In this document: one piece after another, positions 6,354 to 15,275 of the stretch | How the letters are laid out: each line of letters starts with the position of its first letter | How positions within the stretch are numbered: the first letter of the stretch is position 1 | NCBI GenBank assembly: GCA_964600595.1 | Contig: CAZRKL010000033.1 | Span: forward strand, 1 to 19,443 | Source: DAIOEK01 sp964600595 | Lineage (GTDB): Bacteria; Chloroflexota; Anaerolineae; Anaerolineales; Anaerolineaceae | Direction of reading: 5' to 3' | DNA length: 19,443 nt | The notes under the pieces: generated by a model | Told to the model about the DNA's origin: nothing | What the model saw: only the letters and a program-made list of their open reading frames with translations | The model's database searches: none | Translations under genes and position numbers: made by a program

Positions 6354-6710
6354 ATGCTGCTTGAATATCTGCCCTTAGTAATTCTTGTAGCGCTTGCATC
6401 TGGTCTGGCGGTACTGGTGGTTGTGCTGGGTCACATCTTCGGACCCCACCGCCCAACCAAGAGAAAAAGTGCCCCATACGAATCTGGCATGGCCCCCTAT
6501 GGTCCGGGCACCCGGCGTATGTCTGTCCGCTACTATCTGGTGGCGGTTTTGTTTATCCTGTTTGATGTGGAAGTGGTTTTTTTCCTGCCGTGGGCTGTTG
6601 TATTTAAAAAACTGGGTTTGTTTGGATTGATTGAGATGTTCATTTTTATTGGTATTCTCCTGGTTGGCTATGTATATGCCTGGAAAAAGGGAGCGTTGGA
6701 ATGGGAGTAG
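6354..6710 (+). CDS. nuoA: NADH-quinone oxidoreductase subunit A
   Basis: NuoA is a small membrane subunit of respiratory complex I at the joint between the peripheral and membrane arms, next to the quinone channel. The 118 residues form three membrane helices (about 6-27, 58-80, 87-109). The conserved loop after helix 1 carries YESGMAPYGPGTRRMSVRYY, and helix 2 contains FDVEVVFFLPWA with the family's acidic residues. Length matches other NuoA proteins. AAGGA lies 6 bases before the ATG. It is the first gene of the operon, and its end overlaps nuoB by 10 bases, which implies coupled translation. Confidence 0.97.
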   Translation: MLLEYLPLVILVALASGLAVLVVVLGHIFGPHRPTKRKSAPYESGMAPYGPGTRRMSVRYYLVAVLFILFDVEVVFFLPWAVVFKKLGLFGLIEMFIFIGILLVGYVYAWKKGALEWE

Positions 6711-7183
6711 AGCAAAAAGCAGGTAATCTGGGTATTGTCACCACAACCCTCGAGCAGGCTGTCAACTGGTCGCGGACGAATTCCATGTGGCCGATGCTGT
6801 TCGGATTGGCATGCTGCGCCATTGAAATGATGGCGGCGCAATCCGCTGCCTACGACTTGAGCCGCTTTGGCATGGAATTGATGCGTCCCAGCCCACGTCA
6901 ATCTGATCTGATGATTGTGGCGGGCAGAGTCAGCCGTAAGATGGCTCCTGTCTTGCGCAATTTGTATGATCAGATGCCTGACCCAAAATGGGTCATTGCC
7001 ATGGGTGATTGCGCAGCGTGCGGCGGTGTGTTCAACAATTACGCGATTATGCAGGGTGTCGATGAGGTTGTTCCGGTGGATGTGTACATTGCCGGCTGCC
7101 CGCCGCGTCCTGAAGGATTAATTCACGGTATCATCACGCTTCACGAAAAAGTACGGAAAGAAAAAATTCATACTTGGAAATAG
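6701..7183 (+). CDS. nuoB: NADH-quinone oxidoreductase subunit B (cluster N2)
   Basis: NuoB holds [4Fe-4S] cluster N2, the last iron-sulfur centre before quinone, in the peripheral arm of complex I. The 160 residues show the expected ligands: the adjacent pair C38-C39 in GLACCAIEMM, C104 in GDCAACGG and C133 in AGCPPRPE. The following FNNYAIMQGV and VPVDVYIAGCPPRP phrases are typical. An extra cysteine, C107, sits three residues after ligand C104, where other NuoB proteins I recall have Ser or Thr. The ATG at 6701 lies inside the end of nuoA, with GGAG 10 bases or so upstream. The start is followed almost at once by conserved sequence, so it is secure. Confidence 0.98.
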   Translation: MGVEQKAGNLGIVTTTLEQAVNWSRTNSMWPMLFGLACCAIEMMAAQSAAYDLSRFGMELMRPSPRQSDLMIVAGRVSRKMAPVLRNLYDQMPDPKWVIAMGDCAACGGVFNNYAIMQGVDEVVPVDVYIAGCPPRPEGLIHGIITLHEKVRKEKIHTWK

Positions 7184-7200
7184 GATAAGGACAAGGTACT

Positions 7201-7713
7201 ATGCATGAATCCTATCAGCCGGCAGTAAGCGCATTACAGCGACGCTTTGGTGCGCAGCAAAGTGAGTTCCGCGATGAAATTACCTTATTGGTTGAACCCG
7301 AACATTGGATAGACGCCGCTATTGCATTGCGGGACGAATTCGGTTTCAACAGCCTCGAAGGTGTCACCGCAGTGGATTACTGGCCACAGCAGTCGCCACG
7401 CTTTCACATTATTGCTCACATTTATTCATTTTCAATTCATAAGACCATTGTTCTGCGCGTTCCCCTGAATGGAAATTCCCCCACCCTGCCTTCCCTCGAA
7501 ACGGTGCATCCCAACGCGAATTGGCATGAGCGCGAAGTGTGGGATATGTTTGGTATTCGCTTTGAAGGGCATAGCGATTTACGCCGCATACTCATGCCAC
7601 AAGATTGGCAGGGTCATCCACAGCGCAAGGATTATCCGCTTGGGTACGAAGAAGTGCAGTTCACATTCAACTTCGACAAGATCAGTGTAAAAAAACCGGC
7701 ACCCCGGGAATAG
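7201..7713 (+). CDS. nuoC: NADH-quinone oxidoreductase subunit C (30 kDa subunit)
   Basis: NuoC is a cofactor-free structural subunit of the peripheral arm that packs against NuoD and NuoB. The 170 residues hold the complete complex I 30-kDa domain, including the signature EREVWDMFGIRFEGHSDLRR followed by ILMPQDWQGHPQRKDYPLGY. It is a separate gene here, unlike in E. coli where nuoC and nuoD are fused. It starts 17 bases after nuoB with AAGG close before the ATG and ends 9 bases before nuoD. Confidence 0.97.
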   Translation: MHESYQPAVSALQRRFGAQQSEFRDEITLLVEPEHWIDAAIALRDEFGFNSLEGVTAVDYWPQQSPRFHIIAHIYSFSIHKTIVLRVPLNGNSPTLPSLETVHPNANWHEREVWDMFGIRFEGHSDLRRILMPQDWQGHPQRKDYPLGYEEVQFTFNFDKISVKKPAPRE

Positions 7714-7722
7714 GGAAGAGAT

Positions 7723-8952
7723 ATGACTGAGCAGCAGCTTTATGATATGGGCGGCATGGAACACCTCTTCTCAGAACGTGCTATGCGCGGAGAGACGATG
7801 GTGCTCAATATGGGTCCGCAGCACCCGTCCACACATGGCGTTCTCCGCCTGGTGTTGGAATTGGATGGTGAAATTGTCCAGAATTGTGTGCCGGATATTG
7901 GTTTTCTGCACACCGGTGTCGAGAAGAACATGGAAGGCAAGACCTATCAGAAAGCAGAGGTGATGACCGACCGCCTGGATTACATGAACACCATCGGAAA
8001 CAACCTGGTGTATTGCATGGCGGTTGAAAAACTCTGTGAACTGGATGTCCCGCCCAGGGCGCAGGGCATCCGCGTTATTCTGGTGGAGTTGCAACGGATC
8101 GCCAGCCACCTACTCTGGTTGGGCACCTCGGCACTTGATCTGGCTGCCATGTCGGTATTTTTATACGCGATGCGCGAACGCGAAATGATCATGGATATTT
8201 TTGAACTTGTCAGCGGACAGCGTATGATGACCACGTATATCCGCCCTGGTGGATTATGGCGGGATGTGCCAGTCGAATTTGAACAAACTGTTCGTGAATT
8301 CATCCGTATCCTGCCAAAAAGAATTGATGAATATGAAAGCCTGCTGACAAAAAATCCCCTCTTTATTGAGAGGACCATCGGCATCGGGAAAATTTCCGTG
8401 GAAGAGTGCATCCGCTGGGGTGTCACCGGTCCGGTGCTGCGCGGTTCAGGGATGGCGTTTGACCTCCGTAAGGTGCATCCCTACATCGGCTATGAGCAGT
8501 ATGATTTTGATATCCCCACCGAAACAGGCGGCGATATCAACGCCCGTTACAAGGTGCGTGTTCAAGAAATGCGCGAATCAATCCGCATTGTTGAACAGGC
8601 ACTCGACAAACTTCCTCTTGGACCGGTTCGTTCAAACAACCGCAAGTTTGTACCTCCACCACGATCTGAGATAGGCACCAGCATGGAAGCGCTCATCCAC
8701 CATTTCAAGCTGTGGACGGAGGGATTCACCCCACCTGTAGGTTCGGTGTATGCGGTGACAGAGTCACCCCGCGGAGAGTTGGGTTGTTTCCTGGAATCGG
8801 ATGGCAGCCCCAAACCTTACCGGGTTCACTTTAAAACACCTTCATTTACCAATCTTCAAATCATGCCGCTGCTTTCCAAAGGTCACTTTGTGGCAGACCT
8901 GGTTGGAATCATCGGTAGTATTGATATCGTGTTGGGAGATACAGACCGATGA
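7723..8952 (+). CDS. nuoD: NADH-quinone oxidoreductase subunit D (49 kDa subunit)
   Basis: NuoD forms most of the quinone-binding chamber together with NuoB, and is related to the large subunit of [NiFe] hydrogenases. The 409 residues match the length of Thermus Nqo4, and the two quinone-head-group ligands fall at the same positions, His38 in GPQHPSTHG and Tyr87 in DRLDYMN. The hydrogenase nickel-binding cysteines are absent, as expected for a true NuoD. Other family phrases are TAVL-like VTGPVLRGSG, ESPRGELGCFLESDG and KTPSFTNLQ. The ATG at 7723 follows GGAAGAG. The stop overlaps the nuoE start by 4 bases (ATGA). Confidence 0.98.
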   Translation: MTEQQLYDMGGMEHLFSERAMRGETMVLNMGPQHPSTHGVLRLVLELDGEIVQNCVPDIGFLHTGVEKNMEGKTYQKAEVMTDRLDYMNTIGNNLVYCMAVEKLCELDVPPRAQGIRVILVELQRIASHLLWLGTSALDLAAMSVFLYAMREREMIMDIFELVSGQRMMTTYIRPGGLWRDVPVEFEQTVREFIRILPKRIDEYESLLTKNPLFIERTIGIGKISVEECIRWGVTGPVLRGSGMAFDLRKVHPYIGYEQYDFDIPTETGGDINARYKVRVQEMRESIRIVEQALDKLPLGPVRSNNRKFVPPPRSEIGTSMEALIHHFKLWTEGFTPPVGSVYAVTESPRGELGCFLESDGSPKPYRVHFKTPSFTNLQIMPLLSKGHFVADLVGIIGSIDIVLGDTDR

Positions 8953-9452
8953 ATGAATTTGCTGCCCGATACGCTCAAGAGATCGAAGCCATCCTGGCGA
9001 AATATCCACCTGATAAAAAACAATCTGCGGTAATGCCGCTTCTGCATATCGCTCAGACTGAAAAGGGATACATTAACAAGCAGGCGGTTCTGGATATTGC
9101 TGAAATCGTAGGGATCACCCCCACCGAGGTGGCATCGGTGATAGGTTTTTACACCCTGTATCATGATCATCCCGAAGGCAAGTACCGCTTTCAGATTTGC
9201 ACGGATCTACCCTGCGCTTTGCGCGGTGCGGATGCGTTCCTACAGGAATTGTGCAAAGCGCTCCGGATCAAACCGGGTCAGACCACACCCGATGGGTTTA
9301 TTACCGTGGAAGAGGTGAAATGCTTGGCAGCCTGTGATAAAGCGCCCATGTTCCAGGTGCAAAGCAGGGAGGGGATAACCTACCACGAGAACCAGACAGT
9401 CGAAAGCGCACTCGCGCTGGTGGATGAACTCCGTGGAAAGGAGCGTCGTTAA
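8949..9452 (+). CDS. nuoE: NADH-quinone oxidoreductase subunit E (24 kDa subunit, cluster N1a)
   Basis: NuoE carries the [2Fe-2S] cluster N1a beside the flavin in the NADH-oxidising module. The 167 residues have a helical N-terminal part (QTEKGYINKQAVLDIAEIVG, then a GFYTLY phrase) and a thioredoxin-like domain with ligands C84 and C89 (CTDLPC) and C125 and C129 (CLAAC). Length is normal for the family. It overlaps nuoD by 4 bases and nuoF by 1 base (TAATG), so translation of all three is probably linked. Confidence 0.97.
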   Translation: MNEFAARYAQEIEAILAKYPPDKKQSAVMPLLHIAQTEKGYINKQAVLDIAEIVGITPTEVASVIGFYTLYHDHPEGKYRFQICTDLPCALRGADAFLQELCKALRIKPGQTTPDGFITVEEVKCLAACDKAPMFQVQSREGITYHENQTVESALALVDELRGKERR

Positions 9453-10702
9453 TGGCTGAGCATATCCTCCTGCGCCACCGTGATATAACTGACATTCACA
9501 AGCTCAACGTCTACCAGAAGGATGGCGGATATTCTGCCTTCAAGAAGGTTGTAACCCAAATGGAGCCTGCTCAAGTTTTAGAAGAAGTGAAATCCTCTGG
9601 TTTGCGCGGCAGGGGTGGAGCGGGTTTTCCAACAGGTATCAAGTGGTCGTTCCTGCCCGGCAACATTTTTCCCCATTATGTGGTTGCCAATGCAGATGAA
9701 TCGGAACCCGGTACCTTTAAAGACCGTGAAATACTAGAAAGTAATCCATTTTTATTCCTTGAAGGATTGGCAATCGCCTCTTATGCTGTGAAAGCGAACA
9801 CCGCATACGTTTACCTGCGCGGTGAATTCTGGCAGGTGGCAGCCTTTCTCGATGATTGCATTCGCCAGTTGGAAGGGGAAGGTCTGCTGGGAGAGAACCT
9901 CTTCGGAACTGGCTACTCCCTCCGCATTTACACCCATCTGGGCGCGGGAGCTTATATCTGCGGTGAAGAGACCGCCTTGCTGGAATCCATCGAAGGGAAA
10001 ATGGGTCAGCCGCGTTTGCGGCCGCCTTTCCCGGCGGTGGAAGGATTGTACGCCAAACCGACTGTGATCAATAATGTCGAAACATTGGCTAATCTGCCAT
10101 CTATCATGGCGAATGGCGCAAACTGGTTCCGCAGTATTGGCACTGAGAAGAGCCCCGGGGTGAAAATCTTTTCCCTGTCGGGGCATATCAACAACCCGGG
10201 TAATTACGAGTTGCCCCTGGGCACTACCTTCCGCGAGTTAATTTACACACACGGAGGTGGTATCCCCGGTGGCAGGAAGATTAAAGCTATCATGCCGGCA
10301 GGTGCATCATCCAGCTTGATACTCGCTAATGATGAAGCGCTCGATACCCCCATGGATTATGAATCCGTCCCCAGGGTCGGCGCCCAGTTGGGTTCCGCCT
10401 CGGTGATCGTCATTGATGAGAGTGTTTCCATGGATTGGCTGATTCACAAGACGGTTGAATTTTTCAAACACGAATCCTGTGGAAAATGTACACCCTGCCG
10501 TGAAGGCACCTACTGGATGAACCACCTGACCGAGAGGATAAATAGTAAAGAACGGTCTGAAGATGAAGTGCAATTACTCAAGGCGGTGGCTTCACAAATG
10601 CAAAATAAATGTTTGTGCGCGCTGGGAGAATTCTCAGTGATGGCAGTGCTCTCAGCACTTGAAAAATTCCCGCAAGATTTCGCAGCTCCAACAGGGAGAT
10701 GA
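9452..10702 (+). CDS. nuoF: NADH-quinone oxidoreductase subunit F (NADH- and FMN-binding)
   Basis: NuoF binds NADH and FMN, where electrons enter complex I, and holds [4Fe-4S] cluster N3. The 416 residues contain the glycine-rich FMN/NADH region GRGGAGFPTGIKW (53-65) and ADESEPGTFKDRE (81-93), the GAGAYICGEETALLES phrase (164-179), a SLBB-type domain (about 245-325), and N3 ligands C343, C346, C349 (ESCGKCTPCREGT) and C389 (CLCALG). AGGAG lies 8 bases before the ATG. Presence of NuoE, F and a full-length NuoG argues that this complex uses NADH, in contrast to the 11-subunit ferredoxin or F420 types. Confidence 0.98.
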   Translation: MAEHILLRHRDITDIHKLNVYQKDGGYSAFKKVVTQMEPAQVLEEVKSSGLRGRGGAGFPTGIKWSFLPGNIFPHYVVANADESEPGTFKDREILESNPFLFLEGLAIASYAVKANTAYVYLRGEFWQVAAFLDDCIRQLEGEGLLGENLFGTGYSLRIYTHLGAGAYICGEETALLESIEGKMGQPRLRPPFPAVEGLYAKPTVINNVETLANLPSIMANGANWFRSIGTEKSPGVKIFSLSGHINNPGNYELPLGTTFRELIYTHGGGIPGGRKIKAIMPAGASSSLILANDEALDTPMDYESVPRVGAQLGSASVIVIDESVSMDWLIHKTVEFFKHESCGKCTPCREGTYWMNHLTERINSKERSEDEVQLLKAVASQMQNKCLCALGEFSVMAVLSALEKFPQDFAAPTGR

Positions 10703-10704
10703 TT

Positions 10705-13173
10705 ATGGCCAAAGATGTTACGCTGACCATTGATGGTATTTCAGTCACAGTGCCCGCGGGGACCCTGGTAGTGGATGCTGCGAAGCAAATCGGGATCGAT
10801 ATCCCTGTCTTTTGCTACCATCCAAAAATGGAACCGGTTGGGATGTGCCGTATGTGCCTGGTGGATATCGGACGACCGATGATTGACCGTATGACCAGCC
10901 AGGTGATTCTCGATGAAGAAGGCAAATCGAAATTACAATTCGGACCAAAATTGGAAACAGCCTGCACCACGCCCGTCTCTGAGGGGATGGTGGTGATCGG
11001 GATGAGTGATAAGGTGAAAGCAGCCCGAAAAGATGTGTTGGAATTTCTGCTCACATCCCACCCATTGGATTGCCCGGTTTGTGACAAGGGGGGAGAATGT
11101 CCCCTCCAAAACCTGACCCTCGGGTTCGGTCCGGGGGAAAGCCGGTACATGTATGATGATAAGAAGCACGCCGAAAAACATGTTCCACTGGGTGATCTGA
11201 TCTTCCTGGACCGCGAACGTTGTATCCAGTGCGGGCGCTGTGTCCGTTTCCAGAGCGAGCTGGCTGACGACCCGGTCATTGGTTTCTATCATCGCGGACG
11301 TTCGCTGGAGATCATGACTAATTCGGAACCCGGCTTTGATTCAATTTTTTCGGGGAATACCACTGATATTTGCCCGGTTGGCGCGCTGACCACCGCAGAC
11401 TTCCGATTCGGCGCCCGCCCGTGGGAGTTAAAAGCAGCGGCTTCCATCTGCACACACTGCCCGGTCGGCTGCAACCTGACTTTCGATACCCGTCGTGAAG
11501 CGAAATCCGGCGGCAGGGTGGTGATCAAACGAGCCATGCCCCGCCAGAATGAAGCGGTCAATGAGGTTTGGATCTGCGACAAGGGCAGATTTGCCTACCA
11601 TTTCACAGAAAATCCGCAGCGCCTGACCACACCGCTCATCAGGAAGAATGGTGAATTACAACCAGCCACCTGGGATGAAGCCCTTGAATTGGTCAGTGAT
11701 AAGATCCGCTCGTACGCGTTCAACTTTACCGTTATCGCCGGCGGCAGGCTTTCCAATGAAGACCTATACACCCTTAAAGAGCTTTCTGATACTGTTAACG
11801 GTAAGGCGTATCTATACGGAACTATGGCGGGTGGTGATCTGGTGTCCACTGTCGGTCTGGGATCTGAAGCAGACCTGGGCAACCTTGGTAAGGATGATGT
11901 TATCGTTGTTGCTGCCTGTGATCTGCATGAAGAGGCGCCTGTCTGGTGGCTGCGTGTAAAATCTGCGGTCAAACGGGGGGCGCGTCTGGTGGTGGCAAAT
12001 GCGCGGGATACCCGCCTCGATAAATTCGCCGATTTTACGATCCGCTACCCATACGGTAAGGAAGCGGAAGCGTTGCAATCACTCTTCCCTGATTCTCCTG
12101 AAGCGGACGACCTGAATAAACTGATTGCGGAAGCAAAAAATCTGGTTGTTTTCTACGGTTCTGATGGAACCGGGTTGATTTCCTCCCGCCGTCTTTCAAC
12201 CGCGGCAGCCCAGTTGCTTACCCGCACAGCGCATGCTGGCAAATCCGATAGTGGTCTGGTAGCGGTCTGGCAGCATGCCAATGATCAGGGAGCCTGGGAA
12301 ATCGGCTTCAGGCCGGTGGAACGGGTGGATGATATTTTGCAGCATACTGGTGTCATCTATATCGCTGGGGCAGACCCGGCGGGTGACTGTCCGGATTGCC
12401 GAAATGCGATGGAACACGCCAATTTTGTGGTGGTACAAGAACTGATCCTTTCGGAAACTGCCAAATTAGCTGATGTGGTTCTGCCCGCCCGGGCGTTCAC
12501 TGAAAGGGAAGGCACCTTTACCAATGGCGAACGCAGAGTACAGCGCTTCTTCCCTGTGGTGGAACCACTCGAAGGACCGCGTGCCGATTACGCCATCGCA
12601 GCTCAGGTACGGCAGAAGGTCGCCCGCATGAATCTGGATATTCCTGCCGCGGCGCAGGTATTCCTGGCGCTGGCTGCCCATGTTCCTGCTTTTAATGGGT
12701 TAAATTACCAACAGGTCAGCATGGTTCACCAGCAGCTTCCGATTATTGGCAGGCAAGATCTTTACTATGGTGGAACATCCTATGGCAACAACCAGGGGCT
12801 GGGAGTAAAGCTCAAAACTATCGCTGAATCTGGTCTGAAGTATACACTTCCGGATGTGGATCCTTTTACCCCGGATGGTTTTGGTGAGCTCCTTCCCGGG
12901 TATCCAATAACGGTTTGTTACGACCTGGGGTTAACCATTACACCATCTGAAGTATTAAAACCGAGACTGCCGCAACCATTTGTCATCGCGCATCCACAGA
13001 CAGCGGAAGCAAATCAATGGTCTGCAGCGCAGCCAGTCAGGATTAATCTGAAGGGAAAGGCTTATTCAGTCAGAATCCAATTGGATGAATCGGTTCCGGT
13101 AGGGCTTGTACTCATCCCGCGCAGCATGGGGATGCCCTGTATTCAGCCTTGCCCGGTCGGATTGGCAAAATAA
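10705..13173 (+). CDS. nuoG: NADH-quinone oxidoreductase subunit G (75 kDa subunit)
   Basis: NuoG links NuoF to NuoI in the peripheral arm. In the 822 residues the clusters appear in order: [2Fe-2S] N1b (C37, C48, C51, C87); N5 with a histidine ligand (H119, C123, C126, C132, in HPLDCPVC); N4 (C173, C176, C179, C223); and the optional off-path N7 (C249, C252, C256, C291). After these comes a molybdopterin-oxidoreductase-like fold (about 305-640), which in complex I carries no molybdenum. The C-terminus (residues 700-822) ends in a domain with a PRSMGMPCIQPCPVG tail. The ATG at 10705 is favoured because GGAG lies 6 bases before it; another ATG, two codons earlier at 10699, overlaps the nuoF stop. 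A 16-base gap separates it from nuoH. Confidence 0.97.
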   Translation: MAKDVTLTIDGISVTVPAGTLVVDAAKQIGIDIPVFCYHPKMEPVGMCRMCLVDIGRPMIDRMTSQVILDEEGKSKLQFGPKLETACTTPVSEGMVVIGMSDKVKAARKDVLEFLLTSHPLDCPVCDKGGECPLQNLTLGFGPGESRYMYDDKKHAEKHVPLGDLIFLDRERCIQCGRCVRFQSELADDPVIGFYHRGRSLEIMTNSEPGFDSIFSGNTTDICPVGALTTADFRFGARPWELKAAASICTHCPVGCNLTFDTRREAKSGGRVVIKRAMPRQNEAVNEVWICDKGRFAYHFTENPQRLTTPLIRKNGELQPATWDEALELVSDKIRSYAFNFTVIAGGRLSNEDLYTLKELSDTVNGKAYLYGTMAGGDLVSTVGLGSEADLGNLGKDDVIVVAACDLHEEAPVWWLRVKSAVKRGARLVVANARDTRLDKFADFTIRYPYGKEAEALQSLFPDSPEADDLNKLIAEAKNLVVFYGSDGTGLISSRRLSTAAAQLLTRTAHAGKSDSGLVAVWQHANDQGAWEIGFRPVERVDDILQHTGVIYIAGADPAGDCPDCRNAMEHANFVVVQELILSETAKLADVVLPARAFTEREGTFTNGERRVQRFFPVVEPLEGPRADYAIAAQVRQKVARMNLDIPAAAQVFLALAAHVPAFNGLNYQQVSMVHQQLPIIGRQDLYYGGTSYGNNQGLGVKLKTIAESGLKYTLPDVDPFTPDGFGELLPGYPITVCYDLGLTITPSEVLKPRLPQPFVIAHPQTAEANQWSAAQPVRINLKGKAYSVRIQLDESVPVGLVLIPRSMGMPCIQPCPVGLAK

Positions 13174-13189
13174 AGTAAAGGGTGATTTT

Positions 13190-14197
13190 ATGGATGCTGG
13201 CATGATTATCGAATGGGTAGTAAAAGCGATCGCGATCCTGATATTTTGCACGGCTGGATTTGCGTACACCACCCTTTATGAACGCAAGGTGCTTGCCCGG
13301 ATGCAGGTGCGTTGGGGGCCCAACCGCGCGGGTCCTTTGGCATCTTTACAGCCGGTTGCGGATGGCGTCAAGCTGATATTCAAGGAAGAATTGATCCCCG
13401 CGAATGCCGATAAGCTGATCTTTATTGCAGCGCCGATCATCACGGTTATCCCTGCGTTAATCATTACCGGTGTGGTTCCCTGGGGAGATGAGATTGTACT
13501 TTTCGGGCGGACGATCAAACTTTACCTTGCCGACATTAACGTAGCAATCCTGTACATTATGTCCATCACATCAATCTCGGTGTATGGCATAACACTGGCG
13601 GGTTGGTCATCCAACAACAAGTATGCCACCCTCGGCGGCTTGCGTGCCACCTCCCAGATGATCAGCTATGAACTGGCATTGGGTTTGTCGTTTGTTGGAC
13701 CCATCCTGATTGCCGGTTCGATGAGCCTGCGGGACATTGTACTCGCCCAGGAAAACATACCCTTCATCTTAATTCAACCGCTGGGTGCCATCATCTTTAT
13801 GATCGCCACCATTGCTGAGGTCAACCGGGCTCCGTTTGATATGCCCGAAGCCGAACAGGAATTGACTGCCGGGTATCATACCGAATACTCAGGGATGAAA
13901 TTCGCCCTCTTCTTTATGGCGGAATACATCAAAATGATCGCGGTTTCCACCATCGGCGCCACCCTCTTTTTGGGTGGGTATTATGGTCCCTTTGTGGACC
14001 AACTCCCCTGGCTGGGACCCATTTACTTGATTGCAAAAGTGGTGATCCTGTTGTATGGTCTGATCTGGATCCGCGCGACACTGCCCCGTATCCGCTACGA
14101 CCGCCTGATGGCGTTTGGTTGGAAGATCCTCTTCCCTCTGGCGCTTTTGAATGTGATGTTGACCGCAATCGGGGTCGTGATTTTTGGAGGCAAGTAA
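13190..14197 (+). CDS. nuoH: NADH-quinone oxidoreductase subunit H
   Basis: NuoH is the membrane subunit that lines the entry of the quinone channel and couples it to the proton pumps. The 335 residues form about eight helices and carry the family signatures YERKVLARMQVRWGPNRAG (the first loop) and EVNRAPFDMPEAEQELTAGY followed by HTEYSGMKFALFFMAEY. The frame is open further upstream into nuoG (to 13106), but the ATG at 13190 gives a normal length, a hydrophobic N-terminus and an AAAGGGTG ribosome site. It ends 3 bases before nuoI. Confidence 0.97.
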   Translation: MDAGMIIEWVVKAIAILIFCTAGFAYTTLYERKVLARMQVRWGPNRAGPLASLQPVADGVKLIFKEELIPANADKLIFIAAPIITVIPALIITGVVPWGDEIVLFGRTIKLYLADINVAILYIMSITSISVYGITLAGWSSNNKYATLGGLRATSQMISYELALGLSFVGPILIAGSMSLRDIVLAQENIPFILIQPLGAIIFMIATIAEVNRAPFDMPEAEQELTAGYHTEYSGMKFALFFMAEYIKMIAVSTIGATLFLGGYYGPFVDQLPWLGPIYLIAKVVILLYGLIWIRATLPRIRYDRLMAFGWKILFPLALLNVMLTAIGVVIFGGK

Positions 14198-14200
14198 ACC

Positions 14201-14713
14201 ATGTTTAAAGGTATCTTCGAAATCTTCCGTGGCTTATGGCAAACCTTCCGCTCCGCGTGGACTGAGCCGGTCACGATCCAGTATCCAGAAGTTAAGCGGC
14301 CGGTGCGCCAGCGATTCCGAGGCAGGCATGTACTCAAACGCTATGACAATGGATTGGAAAAATGCATCGGTTGCTCCCTTTGCGCGGCAGCCTGCCCCGC
14401 AGATGCCATATTTGTGGAATCTTCTGAACAGACAGATGCCGAACGTTACTCTCCTGGAGACCGGTACGCCAGCACATATGAGATCAATATGTTGCGCTGT
14501 ATATTCTGCGGATTTTGTGAAGATGCCTGCCCCACCGAGGCGATTGTACTGGAAGATAATTATGAGCTGTCATTCTATGACCGGCGTTCAGCGATCTATA
14601 CAAAAGAGCTTTTACTGGAGCCTGTCCAACCACCGGTAAAACCAACTCCACAGAAAACACCACCCGGGAAATTTACCCGCTCTGTGCCCGAGATGAAGGA
14701 CCCTACGGATTAG
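14201..14713 (+). CDS. nuoI: NADH-quinone oxidoreductase subunit I (clusters N6a and N6b)
   Basis: NuoI carries electrons from NuoG to cluster N2 in NuoB. The 170 residues start with an amphipathic helix that lies on the membrane (about 1-20), followed by two ferredoxin motifs: C55/C58/C61/C65 (CIGCSLCAAACPADAI) and C100/C103/C106/C110 (CIFCGFCEDACPTEAI). The ERYSPGDRYASTYEIN segment between them is typical. The C-terminal 35 residues are Pro- and Lys-rich and probably flexible. GGAGG lies 6 bases before the ATG, within the last codons of nuoH. Confidence 0.98.
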   Translation: MFKGIFEIFRGLWQTFRSAWTEPVTIQYPEVKRPVRQRFRGRHVLKRYDNGLEKCIGCSLCAAACPADAIFVESSEQTDAERYSPGDRYASTYEINMLRCIFCGFCEDACPTEAIVLEDNYELSFYDRRSAIYTKELLLEPVQPPVKPTPQKTPPGKFTRSVPEMKDPTD

Positions 14714-14722
14714 GGAGGAACC

Positions 14723-15274
14723 ATGCCAGAGATAACACCACCAGTCCTCATTTTTTTCACCATTGCCGGAATTACCGTTATTACCGCTTTGGGTATGTTG
14801 CTCAGTAGAAGCTCGGTTTATTCTGCGTTGTTCCTGGTTATGAACTTTTCCTCTGTCGCGTTTCTCTATTTCATCCTGGGGGCGCCGTTTATCGCCATGG
14901 CTCAGATCACAGTCTACGCTGGCGCGATCATGGTCTTATTCCTGTTCGTTATCATGTTGCTGGGTAGTGAAAAAGGCAAACCCGGTGAACCAGTTGGCTT
15001 TACCCGGGTAATTGGTGGGCTTGTGACATTGGTGGTACTGGCAGAAGCAGCCGTGCTGATTTTTGTGAGGAATCCGCCCACATTGATGGTTTCAACACCC
15101 GAGCAGGATACCGCCACCGCCCAGGCGATCGGATCCGTCTTATTTGATCAATATATCCTGCCGTTTGAGGTGACATCGTTCATCCTTCTGGTGGCTGTGA
15201 TCGGCGCAATTGTGCTGACTAAAGTTGAGAAGAAGAAGATTGATCAACCTGGTGCTTCCGGGGAGGTACGTTGA
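14723..15274 (+). CDS. nuoJ: NADH-quinone oxidoreductase subunit J
   Basis: NuoJ is a five-helix membrane subunit between NuoH and the pumping subunits. The 183 residues show helices near 7-22, 28-48, 53-76, 91-112 and 142-165. The conserved third helix has AQITVYAGAIMVLFLFVIMLLG, shown here as AQITVYAGAIMVLF, which contains the pi-bulge region linked to activity. Length is normal. AGGGAGG lies a few bases before the ATG, and the stop is 1 base before the nuoK start. Confidence 0.96.
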   Translation: MPEITPPVLIFFTIAGITVITALGMLLSRSSVYSALFLVMNFSSVAFLYFILGAPFIAMAQITVYAGAIMVLFLFVIMLLGSEKGKPGEPVGFTRVIGGLVTLVVLAEAAVLIFVRNPPTLMVSTPEQDTATAQAIGSVLFDQYILPFEVTSFILLVAVIGAIVLTKVEKKKIDQPGASGEVR

Positions 15275-15275
15275 T

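Noticed and set aside
7723..8952. The nuoD product as a [NiFe] hydrogenase large subunit.
   Set aside because: The paired CxxC nickel ligands are absent, while the quinone-binding His38 and Tyr87 and the full nuo gene order are present.
10815..11292. Long minus-strand open frames opposite nuoG (up to 154 codons).
   Set aside because: They lie wholly inside a well-supported gene, have Arg/Ser/Pro-rich composition typical of antisense frames, and lack ribosome sites.
13106..13189. A longer NuoH starting inside nuoG.
   Set aside because: The added 28 residues are polar and unlike NuoH, and a good ribosome site precedes the ATG at 13190.
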